Positions 43,163 to 53,296 of a stretch of 64,000 nucleotides of DNA are shown one piece after another (positions within the stretch are counted from its first letter, which is position 1; the number at the start of each line of letters is the position of its first letter). The position numbers and the translations under genes are program-made. The stretch is from Variovorax sp. 770b2 (GTDB lineage Bacteria > Pseudomonadota > Gammaproteobacteria > Burkholderiales > Burkholderiaceae_C), in contig NZ_FOXJ01000001.1 in NCBI RefSeq assembly GCF_900115685.1, positions 2,389,796 to 2,453,795 on the forward strand. Direction: 5' to 3'. The notes beneath the pieces were generated by a model. The model ran no database searches, was not told the origin of the DNA, and worked only from the letters and a program-made list of their open reading frames with translations.

Positions 43163-44059
43163 TCAGGACGCCTTCTGCACCAGCTTCAGCACGCTGGAGA
43201 AGTCCAGCGCGCCGTGGCCCGCCAGGCTGTGCGCCGCATACAGGCTGCGCGCGAGGCCGCCCAGGGGCGTGGCGGCGCGCACGGCCGCCGCGTTCTCCTG
43301 CGCCAGGCCCAGGTCCTTGAGCATCAGGTCGGTGCCGAAGCCGCCCACGTAGTTCTTCGAGGCGGGCGATGCCTCCATCACGCCGGGCATCGGGTTGTAC
43401 TTCTCGAGCGCCCAGTTGCCGCCCGAGCTGCGGCGCATGATTTCGGAGAGCACCTTCGGATCGAGCCCGTTGGCCACCCCGAGCGCCAGCGCCTCGGAGG
43501 TGCCGATCATGAGGATGCCGAGCAGCATGTTGTTGCAGATCTTGGCAGTCTGCCCCGCGCCTGCCGCGCCCGCGTGGAAGATGTTGGCGCCCATCTTCTC
43601 GAGCACCGGGCGCGCGCGCTCCAGGTCGCGCGTCTCGCCACCGACCATGAAGGTCAGCGTGCCGGCGATCGCGCCGCCGGTGCCGCCCGAGACGGGCGCA
43701 TCGATCATCGCGATGCCCTTGGCCTCCGCCGCTTCGGCCACCTTGCGCGAGGTGGCGGCGGCGATGGTGCTGCTGTCGATCACGAGCGTGCCGGCGCGGA
43801 TGCTGTCGAGCAGCCCGGGCTTGCCCACGCCGCCCAGGTACAGGCCTTCGACGTGCGCGCTGGCCGGCAGCATGCTGATGACGACTTCGGCGTCGGCCAC
43901 GGTCTCTGCGGCCGACTTGGCAATCGGCAGCCCCTCGGCGCCGAACTTCCTGCAGGCGTCGGCCGAGAGGTCGAAGGCGCTGAGCGTGTGGCCGGCCTTG
44001 AGCAGGTTCAGGGCCATCGGGCCGCCCATGTTGCCCAGGCCGATGAATGCGATCTTCAT
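43163..44059 (-). CDS. mmsB: 3-Hydroxyisobutyrate dehydrogenase
   Basis: A 298-residue NAD-dependent beta-hydroxyacid dehydrogenase oxidising 3-hydroxyisobutyrate to methylmalonate semialdehyde in valine breakdown. Rossmann motif MKIAFIGLGNMGGPMALNLL, substrate motif DAPVSGGTGGAIAGTLTFMV and the catalytic lysine in GAGQTAKICNNMLLG are intact. Length matches MmsB (about 298). It is the last gene of the valine operon, 33 bp after the CoA hydrolase gene. Confidence 0.94.
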   Translation of the reverse strand: MKIAFIGLGNMGGPMALNLLKAGHTLSAFDLSADACRKFGAEGLPIAKSAAETVADAEVVISMLPASAHVEGLYLGGVGKPGLLDSIRAGTLVIDSSTIAAATSRKVAEAAEAKGIAMIDAPVSGGTGGAIAGTLTFMVGGETRDLERARPVLEKMGANIFHAGAAGAGQTAKICNNMLLGILMIGTSEALALGVANGLDPKVLSEIMRRSSGGNWALEKYNPMPGVMEASPASKNYVGGFGTDLMLKDLGLAQENAAAVRAATPLGGLARSLYAAHSLAGHGALDFSSVLKLVQKAS

Positions 44060-44092
44060 GTGTTTGTCTCCGTTGTCTTTGTGAATGCGGTG

Positions 44093-45208
44093 TCAGACCA
44101 GCGATGCGAGTTCGGCCGGCATCTCGCCGCGCGGGCGCAGGTGGTCGTCGATGAAGGCGGGCGTGATCTCTTCGATCGTCGCGGGGTTCCAGCGCGGGTT
44201 GCGGTCCTTGTCGATGAGCACCGCGCGGATGCCCTCGGCGAAGTCCTTGTGCGCGCAGAAGCCCAGCGACGCCCAGTACTCGAGCCGGAACACCTCGGCC
44301 AGCGACATGCGGTGCACGCGCTGCCAGAGCTCGAAGCTCAGCGCGGCCGAACTCGGCGCGCCCTTCACGAAAGTCTTGGAAGCGGACTGCAGCCACGGGT
44401 CTTCGCTCTGCAGGCCGCGCAGGCGGTTGGCGATGTCGAGAAGGTCGTCGCCGGCCATCAGCGCGTTGATGGCGTCGTAGTGCTCGCGCACCTTCGACGC
44501 CGGCAGCTCGGCGCCCTCGCCCGCCTTCGCGAGGATGCGCGAGAGCGTGGCGCGATCGGCCTTGCTCTCGCCCGCCCATGGCGCGGAGGCGACGGCGTCG
44601 AGCACCTGGTTCTTGCGCTCCTGCGGCACCAGCACGTCGGCCAGGCCACAGAAGATGGCATCGGCGGCGTTCAGGTTCGCGGCCGTGAGCGCCAGGAACA
44701 GCCCGGTGCGGCCGGGCGTGCGGCGCAGGAACCAGCTGCCGCCCACATCGGGGTACAGGCCGATGGCGATCTCGGGCATCGCGATGCGGCTCTGCGTCGT
44801 CACCACGCGGTGCGAGCAGCCCGACATCAGGCCCACGCCGCCGCCCATCACGATGCCGTGGCCCCAGCAGAGGAAGGGCTTGGGAAAGGTGTGGATCAGG
44901 TAGTCGAGCTCGTACTCTTCGCGGAAGAAGTCCTCGGCGTAGGTGTTGCGCGCGGGGCCGCATTCCAGCAGCGTCTGGTAGAGCTGGCGCAGGTCGCCGC
45001 CCGCGCAGAAGGCCTTCTCGCCGGCCGCCTGCAACAGCACGCCGACGATGCCGTCGTCTTTCGCCCACTCGCGCAGCTTGGGCGTGAGCAGGCGAACCAT
45101 GTCCACGGAAAGTGCGTTGAGCGACGCGGGGGCGTTGAGCGTGGCGGTGGCGAAGCGCTGGCCGCCGGCGGTCTTGATTTCGTCGAAGAGAACTACGGAG
45201 TCGGTCAT
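44093..45208 (-). CDS. 3-Hydroxyisobutyryl-CoA hydrolase (enoyl-CoA hydratase/isomerase fold)
   Basis: A 371-residue crotonase-fold thioester hydrolase. The oxyanion-hole segments GEKAFCAGGDLRQLY and WGHGIVMGGGVGLMSGCSHR, and the catalytic Glu/Asp in MPEIAIGLYPDVGGSWFL, match HIBCH-type enzymes, which are longer at the C-terminus than hydratases (about 260). It removes CoA from 3-hydroxyisobutyryl-CoA before MmsB acts. ATG 45208 starts the domain. It lies 28 bp after the acyl-CoA dehydrogenase gene. Confidence 0.92.
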   Translation of the reverse strand: MTDSVVLFDEIKTAGGQRFATATLNAPASLNALSVDMVRLLTPKLREWAKDDGIVGVLLQAAGEKAFCAGGDLRQLYQTLLECGPARNTYAEDFFREEYELDYLIHTFPKPFLCWGHGIVMGGGVGLMSGCSHRVVTTQSRIAMPEIAIGLYPDVGGSWFLRRTPGRTGLFLALTAANLNAADAIFCGLADVLVPQERKNQVLDAVASAPWAGESKADRATLSRILAKAGEGAELPASKVREHYDAINALMAGDDLLDIANRLRGLQSEDPWLQSASKTFVKGAPSSAALSFELWQRVHRMSLAEVFRLEYWASLGFCAHKDFAEGIRAVLIDKDRNPRWNPATIEEITPAFIDDHLRPRGEMPAELASLV

Positions 45209-45236
45209 TGTCTTGAGGGGTTCCGGATGCGGGGCG

Positions 45237-46391
45237 TCAGCGGATATCGCTGTCCCCTTCCAGCAATTTTCGCGCAACGATCACGCGCATGATTTCGTTG
45301 GTGCCTTCCAGGATCTGGTGCACGCGGGTATCGCGCACCAAGCGTTCCAAAGGGAACTCGCTGAGGTAGCCGTAGCCGCCGTGCAGCTGCAGCGCGTCGT
45401 TGCAGATGTTGAAGCCCGCATCGGTCGCGAAGCGCTTGGCCATGGCGCAGTAGGTGCTGGCGTCGGCATGGCCCGCATCCAGCTTCGATGCGGCAAGCCG
45501 CACCATCTGCCGCGCGGCGACCAGCTCGGTCGCCATGTCGGCCAGCTTGAACTGCAGCGCCTGGAAGCTGGCGATCGGCTTGCCGAACTGCTGGCGCTCG
45601 TGCAGGTAGCGGCGCGCCGCATCGAGCGCGCCCTGCGCCGCGCCCACCGAGCAGGTCGCGATGTTGATGCGCCCGCCGTCCAGCCCCTTCATGGCGATGC
45701 GAAAGCCCTCGCCTTCCTTGCCCAAGAGGTTCTCGGCCGGGATGCGCACGTTGTCGAAGTTGATGGTGCGCGTGGGCTGGCTGTTCCAGCCCATCTTGTG
45801 TTCCTTCTTGCCGTAGCTCACGCCGGGCGCATCGGCCGGCACCGCGAAGGCCGAGATGCCGCCCGCGCCGCCGCCGCCCGTGCGCGCCATCAGCACCAGC
45901 ACATCGGTCGCGCCCGCGCCCGAGATGAAGGCCTTGCCGCCATTGATGACGTATTCGTGGCCCTGCAGTTCGGCGCGCGTCTTGAGCGAACCGGCATCCG
46001 ACCCGGCGCCCGGTTCGGTGAGGCAGTACGACGCGAGCTTGCGACCGCTCGTGAGGTCTTCGCCCCATTGCGCGGCCACCGCGTCGGTCGCCCAGGTGCC
46101 CAGCATCCACGTCGCCATGTTGTGGATCGTGATGAAGGCCGTGGTCGAGGGGTCGACCGCGGCCATCTCCTCGAACACCAGCGCCGCATCGAGCCGCGGC
46201 AGGCCGAGACCGCCCACGCGCTCGGGCGCATAGAGCCCGCAAAAGCCCAGCTCGCCGGCCTTGGCGATGGCCTCCTTCGGAAAGATGGCTTCCGCGTCCC
46301 ACTGCGCCGCATGGGGCGCGAACTCGGCCCGTGCGAAGTCGCGCGCGGTCTGTGCAAAGGCGTTCTGTTCTTCGGACAGTTCGAAGTTCAT
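45237..46391 (-). CDS. Acyl-CoA dehydrogenase, probably isobutyryl-CoA dehydrogenase
   Basis: A 384-residue FAD enzyme. Family signatures: ASYCLTEPGAGSDAGSLKT (FAD binding), RQQFGKPIASFQALQFKLA, LQLHGGYGYLSEFPLERLVR and the catalytic Glu in ILEGTNEIMRVIVARKLL. In this operon it should oxidise isobutyryl-CoA to methacrylyl-CoA. The hydratase for the next step is not in the operon and must lie elsewhere. Start ATG 46391 overlaps the stop of the LprI-like gene by 4 bp. Confidence 0.92.
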   Translation of the reverse strand: MNFELSEEQNAFAQTARDFARAEFAPHAAQWDAEAIFPKEAIAKAGELGFCGLYAPERVGGLGLPRLDAALVFEEMAAVDPSTTAFITIHNMATWMLGTWATDAVAAQWGEDLTSGRKLASYCLTEPGAGSDAGSLKTRAELQGHEYVINGGKAFISGAGATDVLVLMARTGGGGAGGISAFAVPADAPGVSYGKKEHKMGWNSQPTRTINFDNVRIPAENLLGKEGEGFRIAMKGLDGGRINIATCSVGAAQGALDAARRYLHERQQFGKPIASFQALQFKLADMATELVAARQMVRLAASKLDAGHADASTYCAMAKRFATDAGFNICNDALQLHGGYGYLSEFPLERLVRDTRVHQILEGTNEIMRVIVARKLLEGDSDIR

Positions 46392-46779
46392 TGTTCGCGA
46401 CCCTTCCAGCGATCCAGTTCGTCGGTCCGTTTGCGGGTCGATTTCTCCAGGCATGCGCTGAACACCAGCGGCCAGATCGAGCCGCCTTCGTTCGCTTTCG
46501 CGGCCCGCTTGCAAGCGGGGTCGCGGCCCTTGAGCCAGGCGCGCTGCTCGGTGCGCAGCGCGACGCGCATCTGCGGCGAGAGCGTCTTCATCGCTTCGCC
46601 GTAGCGGATGTTGAGCACGGCATCCGCTGCACGAAAATCGCGCGCCGCGCAGGCGTTCATCTGCTGCTGGTTCCCGTTGGGATCGCAGTCGTCCGGACCG
46701 GCGTCGGCGGCTTGCGCGCCGCCGGCGAGCAATGCGAACGCAGCAACGGCACCCCAGGCCGCGACGCGAAGCCCGTGCC

Positions 46780-46783
<4 letters not shown>
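46388..46783 (-). CDS. LprI-like (DUF1311) secreted protein embedded in the valine operon
   Basis: A 131-residue exported protein: signal peptide [20 protein letters not shown] cleaved at AQA-ADAGP, then the DUF1311/lysozyme-inhibitor LprI pattern [39 protein letters not shown] and a C-terminal cysteine in [13 protein letters not shown], three or four cysteines that can form disulfides. It overlaps mmsA by 4 bp upstream and the acyl-CoA dehydrogenase by 4 bp downstream, so it is translated as part of the valine operon although it has no known metabolic role. Start ATG 46783. Confidence 0.85.
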
Positions 46784-48303
<1,520 letters not shown>

Positions 48304-48374
48304 GGGGGTTTGTCTCCTGTGAATCTCGGGAAGGCGATGCCGGTTCGGACCGGTGCAGCCCGCATCCTAGCTTT

Positions 48375-48405
48375 GCAGATTTGCGATGACAATAGACAAA
48401 TATGC
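48375..48405. promoter_or_regulatory. LysR-type operator in the mmsA divergon
   Basis: GCAGATTTG-N13-CAAATATGC: inverted repeat with 9-bp arms and a single mismatch, of typical LysR-box geometry, midway between mmsA and the LysR gene. A partly overlapping sequence motif recurs downstream (TTTGCAAAAATGCAGAT, 48413-48429), possibly the activation half-site. Confidence 0.6.
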
Positions 48406-48465
48406 GCCACGGCTTTGCAAAAATGCAGATCCCGATCCGGCGACAACCAGGAGGCACGCGAGCAC

Positions 48466-49425
48466 ATGGACTGGGACAACCTGCGCTACTTTCTCGAACT
48501 GGCCCGCTCGGGCACGCTGATGAGCGCGGCGCGCCGGCTGGAGGTGGACCACACCACGGTCGCCCGGCGCATCCAGTCACTCGAAAAGGAAGTCGGCGCC
48601 CCGCTCTTCTCGCGCGAATCGGGCGGCCACCGGCTCACCGAAGCGGGCCGCCGGCTGCAGCCGCAGGTCGAGGCGATGGAGAGCGCCTTCCAGGCCGTGG
48701 AGAGCACTGCGCCTGCCTCGCAGGAGGGCCTGTCGGGCCTCGTGCGCATCGGCGCCACCGAGGGCTTCGGCACGGTGGTGCTCGCGCCGCAGCTCGCGCT
48801 CTTCGCGGCGCGGCACCCCAAGCTCACCATCGACCTGCTGGCGATGCCGCGGCTGGTGCACCTGTCGCGGCGCGAGGCCGACATCGTGATCTCGCTGGAG
48901 CGCCCGGCGCGCGGGCCGGTGGTGGTGACCAAGCTCACCGACTACACGCTGCGGCTCTATGCATCGAAGCAGTACCTCGCCGCGCACAAGCCGGTCAAGA
49001 CGCGCGAAGACCTGCGCGGCCACACCTTCATCAGCTACGTGGACGACCTGCTGTTCAGCAAGGAGCTGCAGTACCTGGACGAGCTGCACCGGCCCGATGC
49101 GTTCGCGCTGCGCAGCACCAGCGTGCTCGCGCAGCACCGGGCCGTGGTGGCGGGTGCGGGAATCGCGGTGCTGCCGGCGTTCGTGGCAGAGAAAGACAGC
49201 GCGCTGAAGCCGGTGCTGCGGGGCCAGGCGAACTTCACGCGCACGTTCTGGATGTCGATGCCGGCAGAGACCAAGCACCTGGGGCGCATGCAGGCCGTGT
49301 GGAGCTTCCTGCGCGAGACGGCGCAGGCGCAGCAAGCAGTGCTGCTGCCGCAGAATGCCGGAGAATCCGAACAGCAAACCGACGCGCCCCCACGGCCGGT
49401 GCGCCCGCGCAAGCGGGGCGCATAG
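48466..49425 (+). CDS. LysR-family regulator, probable activator of the valine operon
   Basis: A 319-residue LysR protein: HTH DWDNLRYFLELARSGTLMSA and DHTTVARRIQSLEKEVGAPL, effector domain from residue 90 (LVRIGATEGFGTVVLAPQLA). AGGAG at 48449-48453 precedes ATG 48466. It is divergent from mmsA around a good LysR-type repeat, so it is likely the operon's regulator. The C-terminus has a basic, Pro-rich tail of about 20 residues (PPRPVRPRKRGA) beyond the normal end. Confidence 0.88.
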   Translation: MDWDNLRYFLELARSGTLMSAARRLEVDHTTVARRIQSLEKEVGAPLFSRESGGHRLTEAGRRLQPQVEAMESAFQAVESTAPASQEGLSGLVRIGATEGFGTVVLAPQLALFAARHPKLTIDLLAMPRLVHLSRREADIVISLERPARGPVVVTKLTDYTLRLYASKQYLAAHKPVKTREDLRGHTFISYVDDLLFSKELQYLDELHRPDAFALRSTSVLAQHRAVVAGAGIAVLPAFVAEKDSALKPVLRGQANFTRTFWMSMPAETKHLGRMQAVWSFLRETAQAQQAVLLPQNAGESEQQTDAPPRPVRPRKRGA

Positions 49426-49447
49426 CACGTCATCGCAGGAGACACGC

Positions 49448-50614
49448 ATGCCCCGTCACCGCCCCGCACGGCTCGAACACATCGCAGGCATCGGCGTCGA
49501 CCGCATGGGCGCCATCGCGGACGATGCGGAGGGGCCGCCCTTTCTCCGGCTCGAGAACCTCGACGTCGATATCCCACCGGACCCTGAAGCCGTCGCGCGC
49601 ACCCTGCGCGCGGCCTCGGAAGATTCGGACAACAGCTACCTGCCCTTCGTCGGCCAATCGCGATTGCGCGAAATTGCCGCGCGGCATGTGTCGGCGCTCT
49701 CGGGCGTGGACTACGGCCCGCGCAACTGCGTGATCTCCGCGGGCGGCCTCTCGGGCATCCTCAATGCGCTGCTCGCGACGGTCGAGGTGGGCGACGAGGT
49801 GCTGGTGACCGATCCGACCTATGCGGGCCTGCTCAACCGCATCCGCCTCGCAGGCGGCACGCCGAAGTACGTGCCCTTCCAGTTCACGCCCGGTGGCGAA
49901 TGGAAGCTGGACCGCGCGGCGCTGCAAACCGCCATCGGGCCGCGCGTGCGCGTGATGCTGCTGATGTCGCCGTCGATGCCGACGGGCGGTTGTTTCGATG
50001 ACGACGACTGGCGCGCCATCGCCGCGCTGTGCGTGCGGCATGACCTGACGCTGATCCTCGACACGGCCATGGAGCGCCTGCTCTACGACGGGCGCAAGGT
50101 GATTCACCCGGCGGGCCTCCCCGGCATGGCCGAGCGCACGATCACGGTGGGCTCGTCGGCCAAGGAACTGCGCATGATCGGCTGGCGCGTGGGCTGGACC
50201 GTGGCGCCGGAAAGCTACATGCCCGATTTGGTGGCCGTGTCGCTCGCCAATGTGGTCGTGCCCGTCGGCATCGCGCAGGACGCGGTGGCCACGGCGCTGG
50301 AACAGTCCGCTCGCACGCTCGCGCCGTATGTGGCCGAACTGGAACGCCGGCGCGACACGGTGCTGGACGAACTCAAGGGCCTGCCGGTCGGCATTCCGGC
50401 CGGTGGCTGGTCGCTGTTGCTGCGGACCAGCGATTTCGGCATCGACGGACAGACGCTGTCGGAACGTCTCCTGAAAGCACGCGTCTGCGCGACGGCGATG
50501 AAAGGCTGGGGCGAAACGCATGGCGCGCAGTACCTGCGCTTCGTGTTCTCCAACGAGCCCGTCGAGCGGCTGCGCGGGCTCAGCGACAAGGTGCGCGCTG
50601 CGCTGGGCGCTTGA
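49448..50614 (+). CDS. PLP-dependent class I/II aminotransferase
   Basis: A 388-residue fold-type I aminotransferase. The PLP lysine is K239 in TVGSSAKELRMIGWRVGWTV, the Asp pairing with the pyridine nitrogen is in LILDTAMERLL, and the glycine-rich CVISAGGLSGILNALLATVE segment anchors the phosphate. The usual NPTG motif reads S-P-S-M177-P-T-G-G: the highly conserved Asn is replaced by Met. It begins 23 bp after the LysR gene and could be cotranscribed. Substrate unknown; it is also 4 bp from the convergent DUF4241 gene. Confidence 0.87.
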   Translation: MPRHRPARLEHIAGIGVDRMGAIADDAEGPPFLRLENLDVDIPPDPEAVARTLRAASEDSDNSYLPFVGQSRLREIAARHVSALSGVDYGPRNCVISAGGLSGILNALLATVEVGDEVLVTDPTYAGLLNRIRLAGGTPKYVPFQFTPGGEWKLDRAALQTAIGPRVRVMLLMSPSMPTGGCFDDDDWRAIAALCVRHDLTLILDTAMERLLYDGRKVIHPAGLPGMAERTITVGSSAKELRMIGWRVGWTVAPESYMPDLVAVSLANVVVPVGIAQDAVATALEQSARTLAPYVAELERRRDTVLDELKGLPVGIPAGGWSLLLRTSDFGIDGQTLSERLLKARVCATAMKGWGETHGAQYLRFVFSNEPVERLRGLSDKVRAALGA

Positions 50615-50618
50615 GCGC

Positions 50619-51674
50619 TCAGGAGAAGAGGCGCTTCAGGAATCCGGGCTTTGCCACCGGCGCCGCGGCTTTTTCCAGCAGCTCGATCATCCCGTCGATG
50701 CGCGGCTTCTTGAGCCCCCGCGCGTAGTCGATGTAGCTCTCTTCCTTGTCCATGCTGTAGAACTGCGGCGGCATCGGCAGGCCCTGCACCGCCGCCAGCA
50801 GCACGCGCAGCGCGTCGAGCCGGTTCATGCGGATGGCGCTCGTGATCGCGGTCTCGCCGAACGACGGAATGATCTCGTTGGGCTGCGCGAGCCCCGCGCC
50901 GAGCAGCGTCCCGATCGCCGCGGCATCGCCTTCGACCGCCGCCGCGCCCAATGCATCGAGCGCCTTGTGCTTCTCCGGCGAAAGACTGGCCTTGTAGGCA
51001 TCGCTGCGCTTGTCGTCTTCGTCGCGCGCGTCGCCGCCTTCCATGGTCATGAAGTCGGTCACGAGCGCCACGGGCTCGCCCGCTGCATCGAGCGCCCAGA
51101 AGCTCGGGTAGCTGCCGTCGCCCCAGCCGGAGCGGAAGATCACCATGTTGCTCGCCGAACCCGGCCCGAGCGGAAAGTGGTCGACGACGTCGGCATCGCC
51201 CATCTCGCCGGCGAGCACGTCGTCGTAGTAGTTGCTGAAATCGGGGTCGGCGGCTTCGCGCTTGTCGCGCTCGGCCATCGCGGTTGCGGCCTCCGGGCCC
51301 ATGAAGCAACCGAGGCCTGCGTCGACCGGGTAGCCGTAGAACTCGTCGTCGCCCAGCGCGTCGGGCGACTCCCCTTCGATCAGCGCCATCTGCCAGGTCA
51401 GGTCGGCGGCGCGCACGCTGCCGCGGTCACGCAGCCACAGCACGGCCAGCGCATGCCGGCCCTTGTCGTGCAGCACTTCGACGGGGAACGCGCCGCGCGC
51501 CTGCAGTTCGCGCGCAAAGGGCTGGCGCTCGGGCTGCACCAGCGGGTCGCAGGCCACGATGCGGCCGCTCGTGATGTTCAGGGCGCCGCAAGGCAGGCGC
51601 TGCAGATGCACTGCGCGAAGCGCCTCGTCGTCGAGAAAGATGCTGCGAAGGTTGTCGATGTCGAGATAAGCCAT
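50619..51674 (-). CDS. DUF4241-ankyrin repeat protein
   Basis: A 351-residue cytoplasmic protein with two parts. The first about 210 residues follow the DUF4241 pattern (SGRIVACDPLVQPERQPFAR, FPVEVLHDKGRHALAVLWL, FRSGWGDGSYPSFWALDAAG, PVALVTDFMTMEGG). The remainder looks like two or three ankyrin repeats (LGAAAVEGDAAAIGTLLGAG, GETAITSAIRMNRLDALRVL). DUF4241 proteins are of unknown function and are often found near immunity or polymorphic-toxin genes; no toxin is visible here. It is convergent with the aminotransferase gene. A terminator for scoB lies just upstream of its start. Confidence 0.78.
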   Translation of the reverse strand: MAYLDIDNLRSIFLDDEALRAVHLQRLPCGALNITSGRIVACDPLVQPERQPFARELQARGAFPVEVLHDKGRHALAVLWLRDRGSVRAADLTWQMALIEGESPDALGDDEFYGYPVDAGLGCFMGPEAATAMAERDKREAADPDFSNYYDDVLAGEMGDADVVDHFPLGPGSASNMVIFRSGWGDGSYPSFWALDAAGEPVALVTDFMTMEGGDARDEDDKRSDAYKASLSPEKHKALDALGAAAVEGDAAAIGTLLGAGLAQPNEIIPSFGETAITSAIRMNRLDALRVLLAAVQGLPMPPQFYSMDKEESYIDYARGLKKPRIDGMIELLEKAAAPVAKPGFLKRLFS

Positions 51675-51693
51675 GTGCGTAGTTTCTCATCCA

Positions 51694-51720
51694 AGAAAAA
51701 AGGGCCGCGAAAGCGGCCCC
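51694..51720 (-). terminator. Intrinsic terminator after scoB
   Basis: GGGCCGC-TTTC-GCGGCCC on the minus strand (7-bp perfect GC stem, 4-nt loop), followed by six T. It lies 24 bp past the scoB stop and ends the scoAB transcript. Confidence 0.88.
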
Positions 51721-51744
51721 TTGTCGTCGTGGTGCGGGCGCACC

Positions 51745-52383
51745 TTACTGGATCAGCTTGGCACCCGTCTTCGCCTGCAGCGCATCGAAGCTCACGCCGG
51801 GCGCCAGCTCGATCACCTTCAGGCCTTCGGGCACCACGTCCATCACCGCGAGGTCGGTGATGATGCGGTCGACCACGCCCACGCCGGTCAGCGGCAGCGT
51901 GCACTTCTCCAGGATCTTCAGGTCCTCGGTGCCGTCCTTCTTCTTGGCCACGTGCTCCATCAGCACGATCACGCGCTTCACGCCGGCCACCAGGTCCATG
52001 GCGCCGCCCATGCCCTTGACCATCTTGCCGGGGATCATCCAGTTGGCCAGGTCGCCTTCGGCGCTCACCTGCATGGCGCCCAGGATCGACAGGTTGATCT
52101 TGCCGCCGCGGATCATCGCGAAGCTGTCGTGGCTGCCGAAGATGGCCGAGCCGGGGATGGTGGTCACGGTCTGCTTGCCGGCGTTGATGAGGTCGGCGTC
52201 GACGTTGTCCTCGGTCGGGAAGGCGCCGATGCCGAGCATGCCGTTCTCGCTCTGCAGCCACACTTCCTTGGTGCCGGTGTGGTTGGCCACCAGCGTCGGG
52301 ATGCCGATGCCCAGGTTCACGTAGAAGCCGTCTTCGAGTTCTTGCGCGGCACGGGCCGCCATCTGGTCTTGGGTCCAGGGCAT
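51745..52383 (-). CDS. scoB: 3-Oxoacid CoA-transferase subunit B
   Basis: A 212-residue beta subunit of a succinyl-CoA:3-oxoacid CoA-transferase. The catalytic glutamate lies in [14 protein letters not shown], preceded by [20 protein letters not shown] and followed by [20 protein letters not shown], the standard family sequence. It transfers CoA to acetoacetate or another 3-oxoacid. ATG 52383 sits 1 bp after the scoA stop, so the subunits are cotranslated. Oxoadipate CoA-transferase is the alternative identity. Confidence 0.93.
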   Translation of the reverse strand: MPWTQDQMAARAAQELEDGFYVNLGIGIPTLVANHTGTKEVWLQSENGMLGIGAFPTEDNVDADLINAGKQTVTTIPGSAIFGSHDSFAMIRGGKINLSILGAMQVSAEGDLANWMIPGKMVKGMGGAMDLVAGVKRVIVLMEHVAKKKDGTEDLKILEKCTLPLTGVGVVDRIITDLAVMDVVPEGLKVIELAPGVSFDALQAKTGAKLIQ

Positions 52384-52384
52384 G

Positions 52385-53191
52385 TCAGGCTCCTTCTTTC
52401 TTGTTGACGACCTTGGCGGGCACTTCGCTGCCGGCCGCAGCCTGCGCGATGGCGGCCTGGGCCTCGACCTTGGCGGCAGCCGCATCGGCCGGCACCGCGG
52501 CGCTCACGGTGCGCTTCTCGATGCGCTTCTCGGGGTTGCTGTTGAGCACGATGCGGTGCACGTAGATGCCCGGCAGGTGGATGTCGTCCGGTGCCAGTTC
52601 GCCCACTTCGACGATCTTCTCGACCTCGACGATGCAGACCTTGCCGGCCATCGCGGCTGCGGGGTTGAAGTTGCGTGCCGTGAGGCGAAAGCGCAGGTTG
52701 CCCGACTTGTCGGCCACGTCGGCCTTCACCAGCGCCACGTCGGGCACGAGCGAATGCTCCATGACGTAGGTCTCGCCGCCGAACTCGCGCAGTTCCTTGC
52801 CCTCGGCCACTTGCGTGCCCACGCCGGTCTTGGTGAAGAAGGCCGGAATGCCGGCGCCGCCCGCGCGCAGCTTTTCGGCCAGCGTGCCCTGGGGCGTGAA
52901 TTCGAGCTGCAGTTCGCCCGCGAGGTACTGGCGCTCGAACTCCTTGTTCTCGCCCACGTAGGAGGCGATCATCTTCTTGATCTGGCGCGTCTCGAGCAGC
53001 TTGCCGAGGCCGAAACCGTCGACGCCCGCGTTGTTCGAGATGACGGTGAGGTCCTGCACGGCGGAGTCCTTCAGCGCCTCGATCAGCGCCTCGGGAATGC
53101 CGCACAGGCCGAAGCCGCCGACCGCGAGCGTCTGCCCGTCGGCCACGACCCCCTTGAGTGCCGCGTCTGCGGAGGGATAAATCTTGTTCAC
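52385..53191 (-). CDS. scoA: 3-Oxoacid CoA-transferase subunit A
   Basis: A 268-residue alpha subunit with [36 protein letters not shown] and [20 protein letters not shown], typical of ScoA. Translation starts at GTG 53191. The C-terminus is extended by about 35 Ala-rich residues ([20 protein letters not shown]) beyond the usual end, possibly a linker. It is first in the scoAB operon, divergent from a PAS-LuxR regulator across a region containing a perfect 26-bp palindrome. Confidence 0.93.
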   Translation of the reverse strand: MNKIYPSADAALKGVVADGQTLAVGGFGLCGIPEALIEALKDSAVQDLTVISNNAGVDGFGLGKLLETRQIKKMIASYVGENKEFERQYLAGELQLEFTPQGTLAEKLRAGGAGIPAFFTKTGVGTQVAEGKELREFGGETYVMEHSLVPDVALVKADVADKSGNLRFRLTARNFNPAAAMAGKVCIVEVEKIVEVGELAPDDIHLPGIYVHRIVLNSNPEKRIEKRTVSAAVPADAAAAKVEAQAAIAQAAAGSEVPAKVVNKKEGA

Positions 53192-53251
53192 TCGGGCTCC
53201 TTGATGGAATGGTGAAGAGTGGGTGGGTGATGGGGTGGGAAGCCGTCAACG

Positions 53252-53277
53252 ATACTACGTACCCGCATACGTAGTAT
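53252..53277. promoter_or_regulatory. Perfect palindrome ATACTACGTA-N6-TACGTAGTAT in the scoAB divergon
   Basis: Ten-base perfect inverted arms around CCCGCA, centred about midway in the 105-bp gap between scoA and the PAS-LuxR gene and 20 bp before the latter's start. It is the only strong dyad there and almost certainly the binding site of the adjacent LuxR-type regulator. Confidence 0.75.
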
Positions 53278-53296
53278 TTCGTAATGGTGACCCCCG

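Noticed and set aside
43053..45068. A 671-codon minus-strand open frame over mmsB and the CoA hydrolase
   Set aside because: It runs through two well-defined genes in another frame of the same strand and shows no family similarity.
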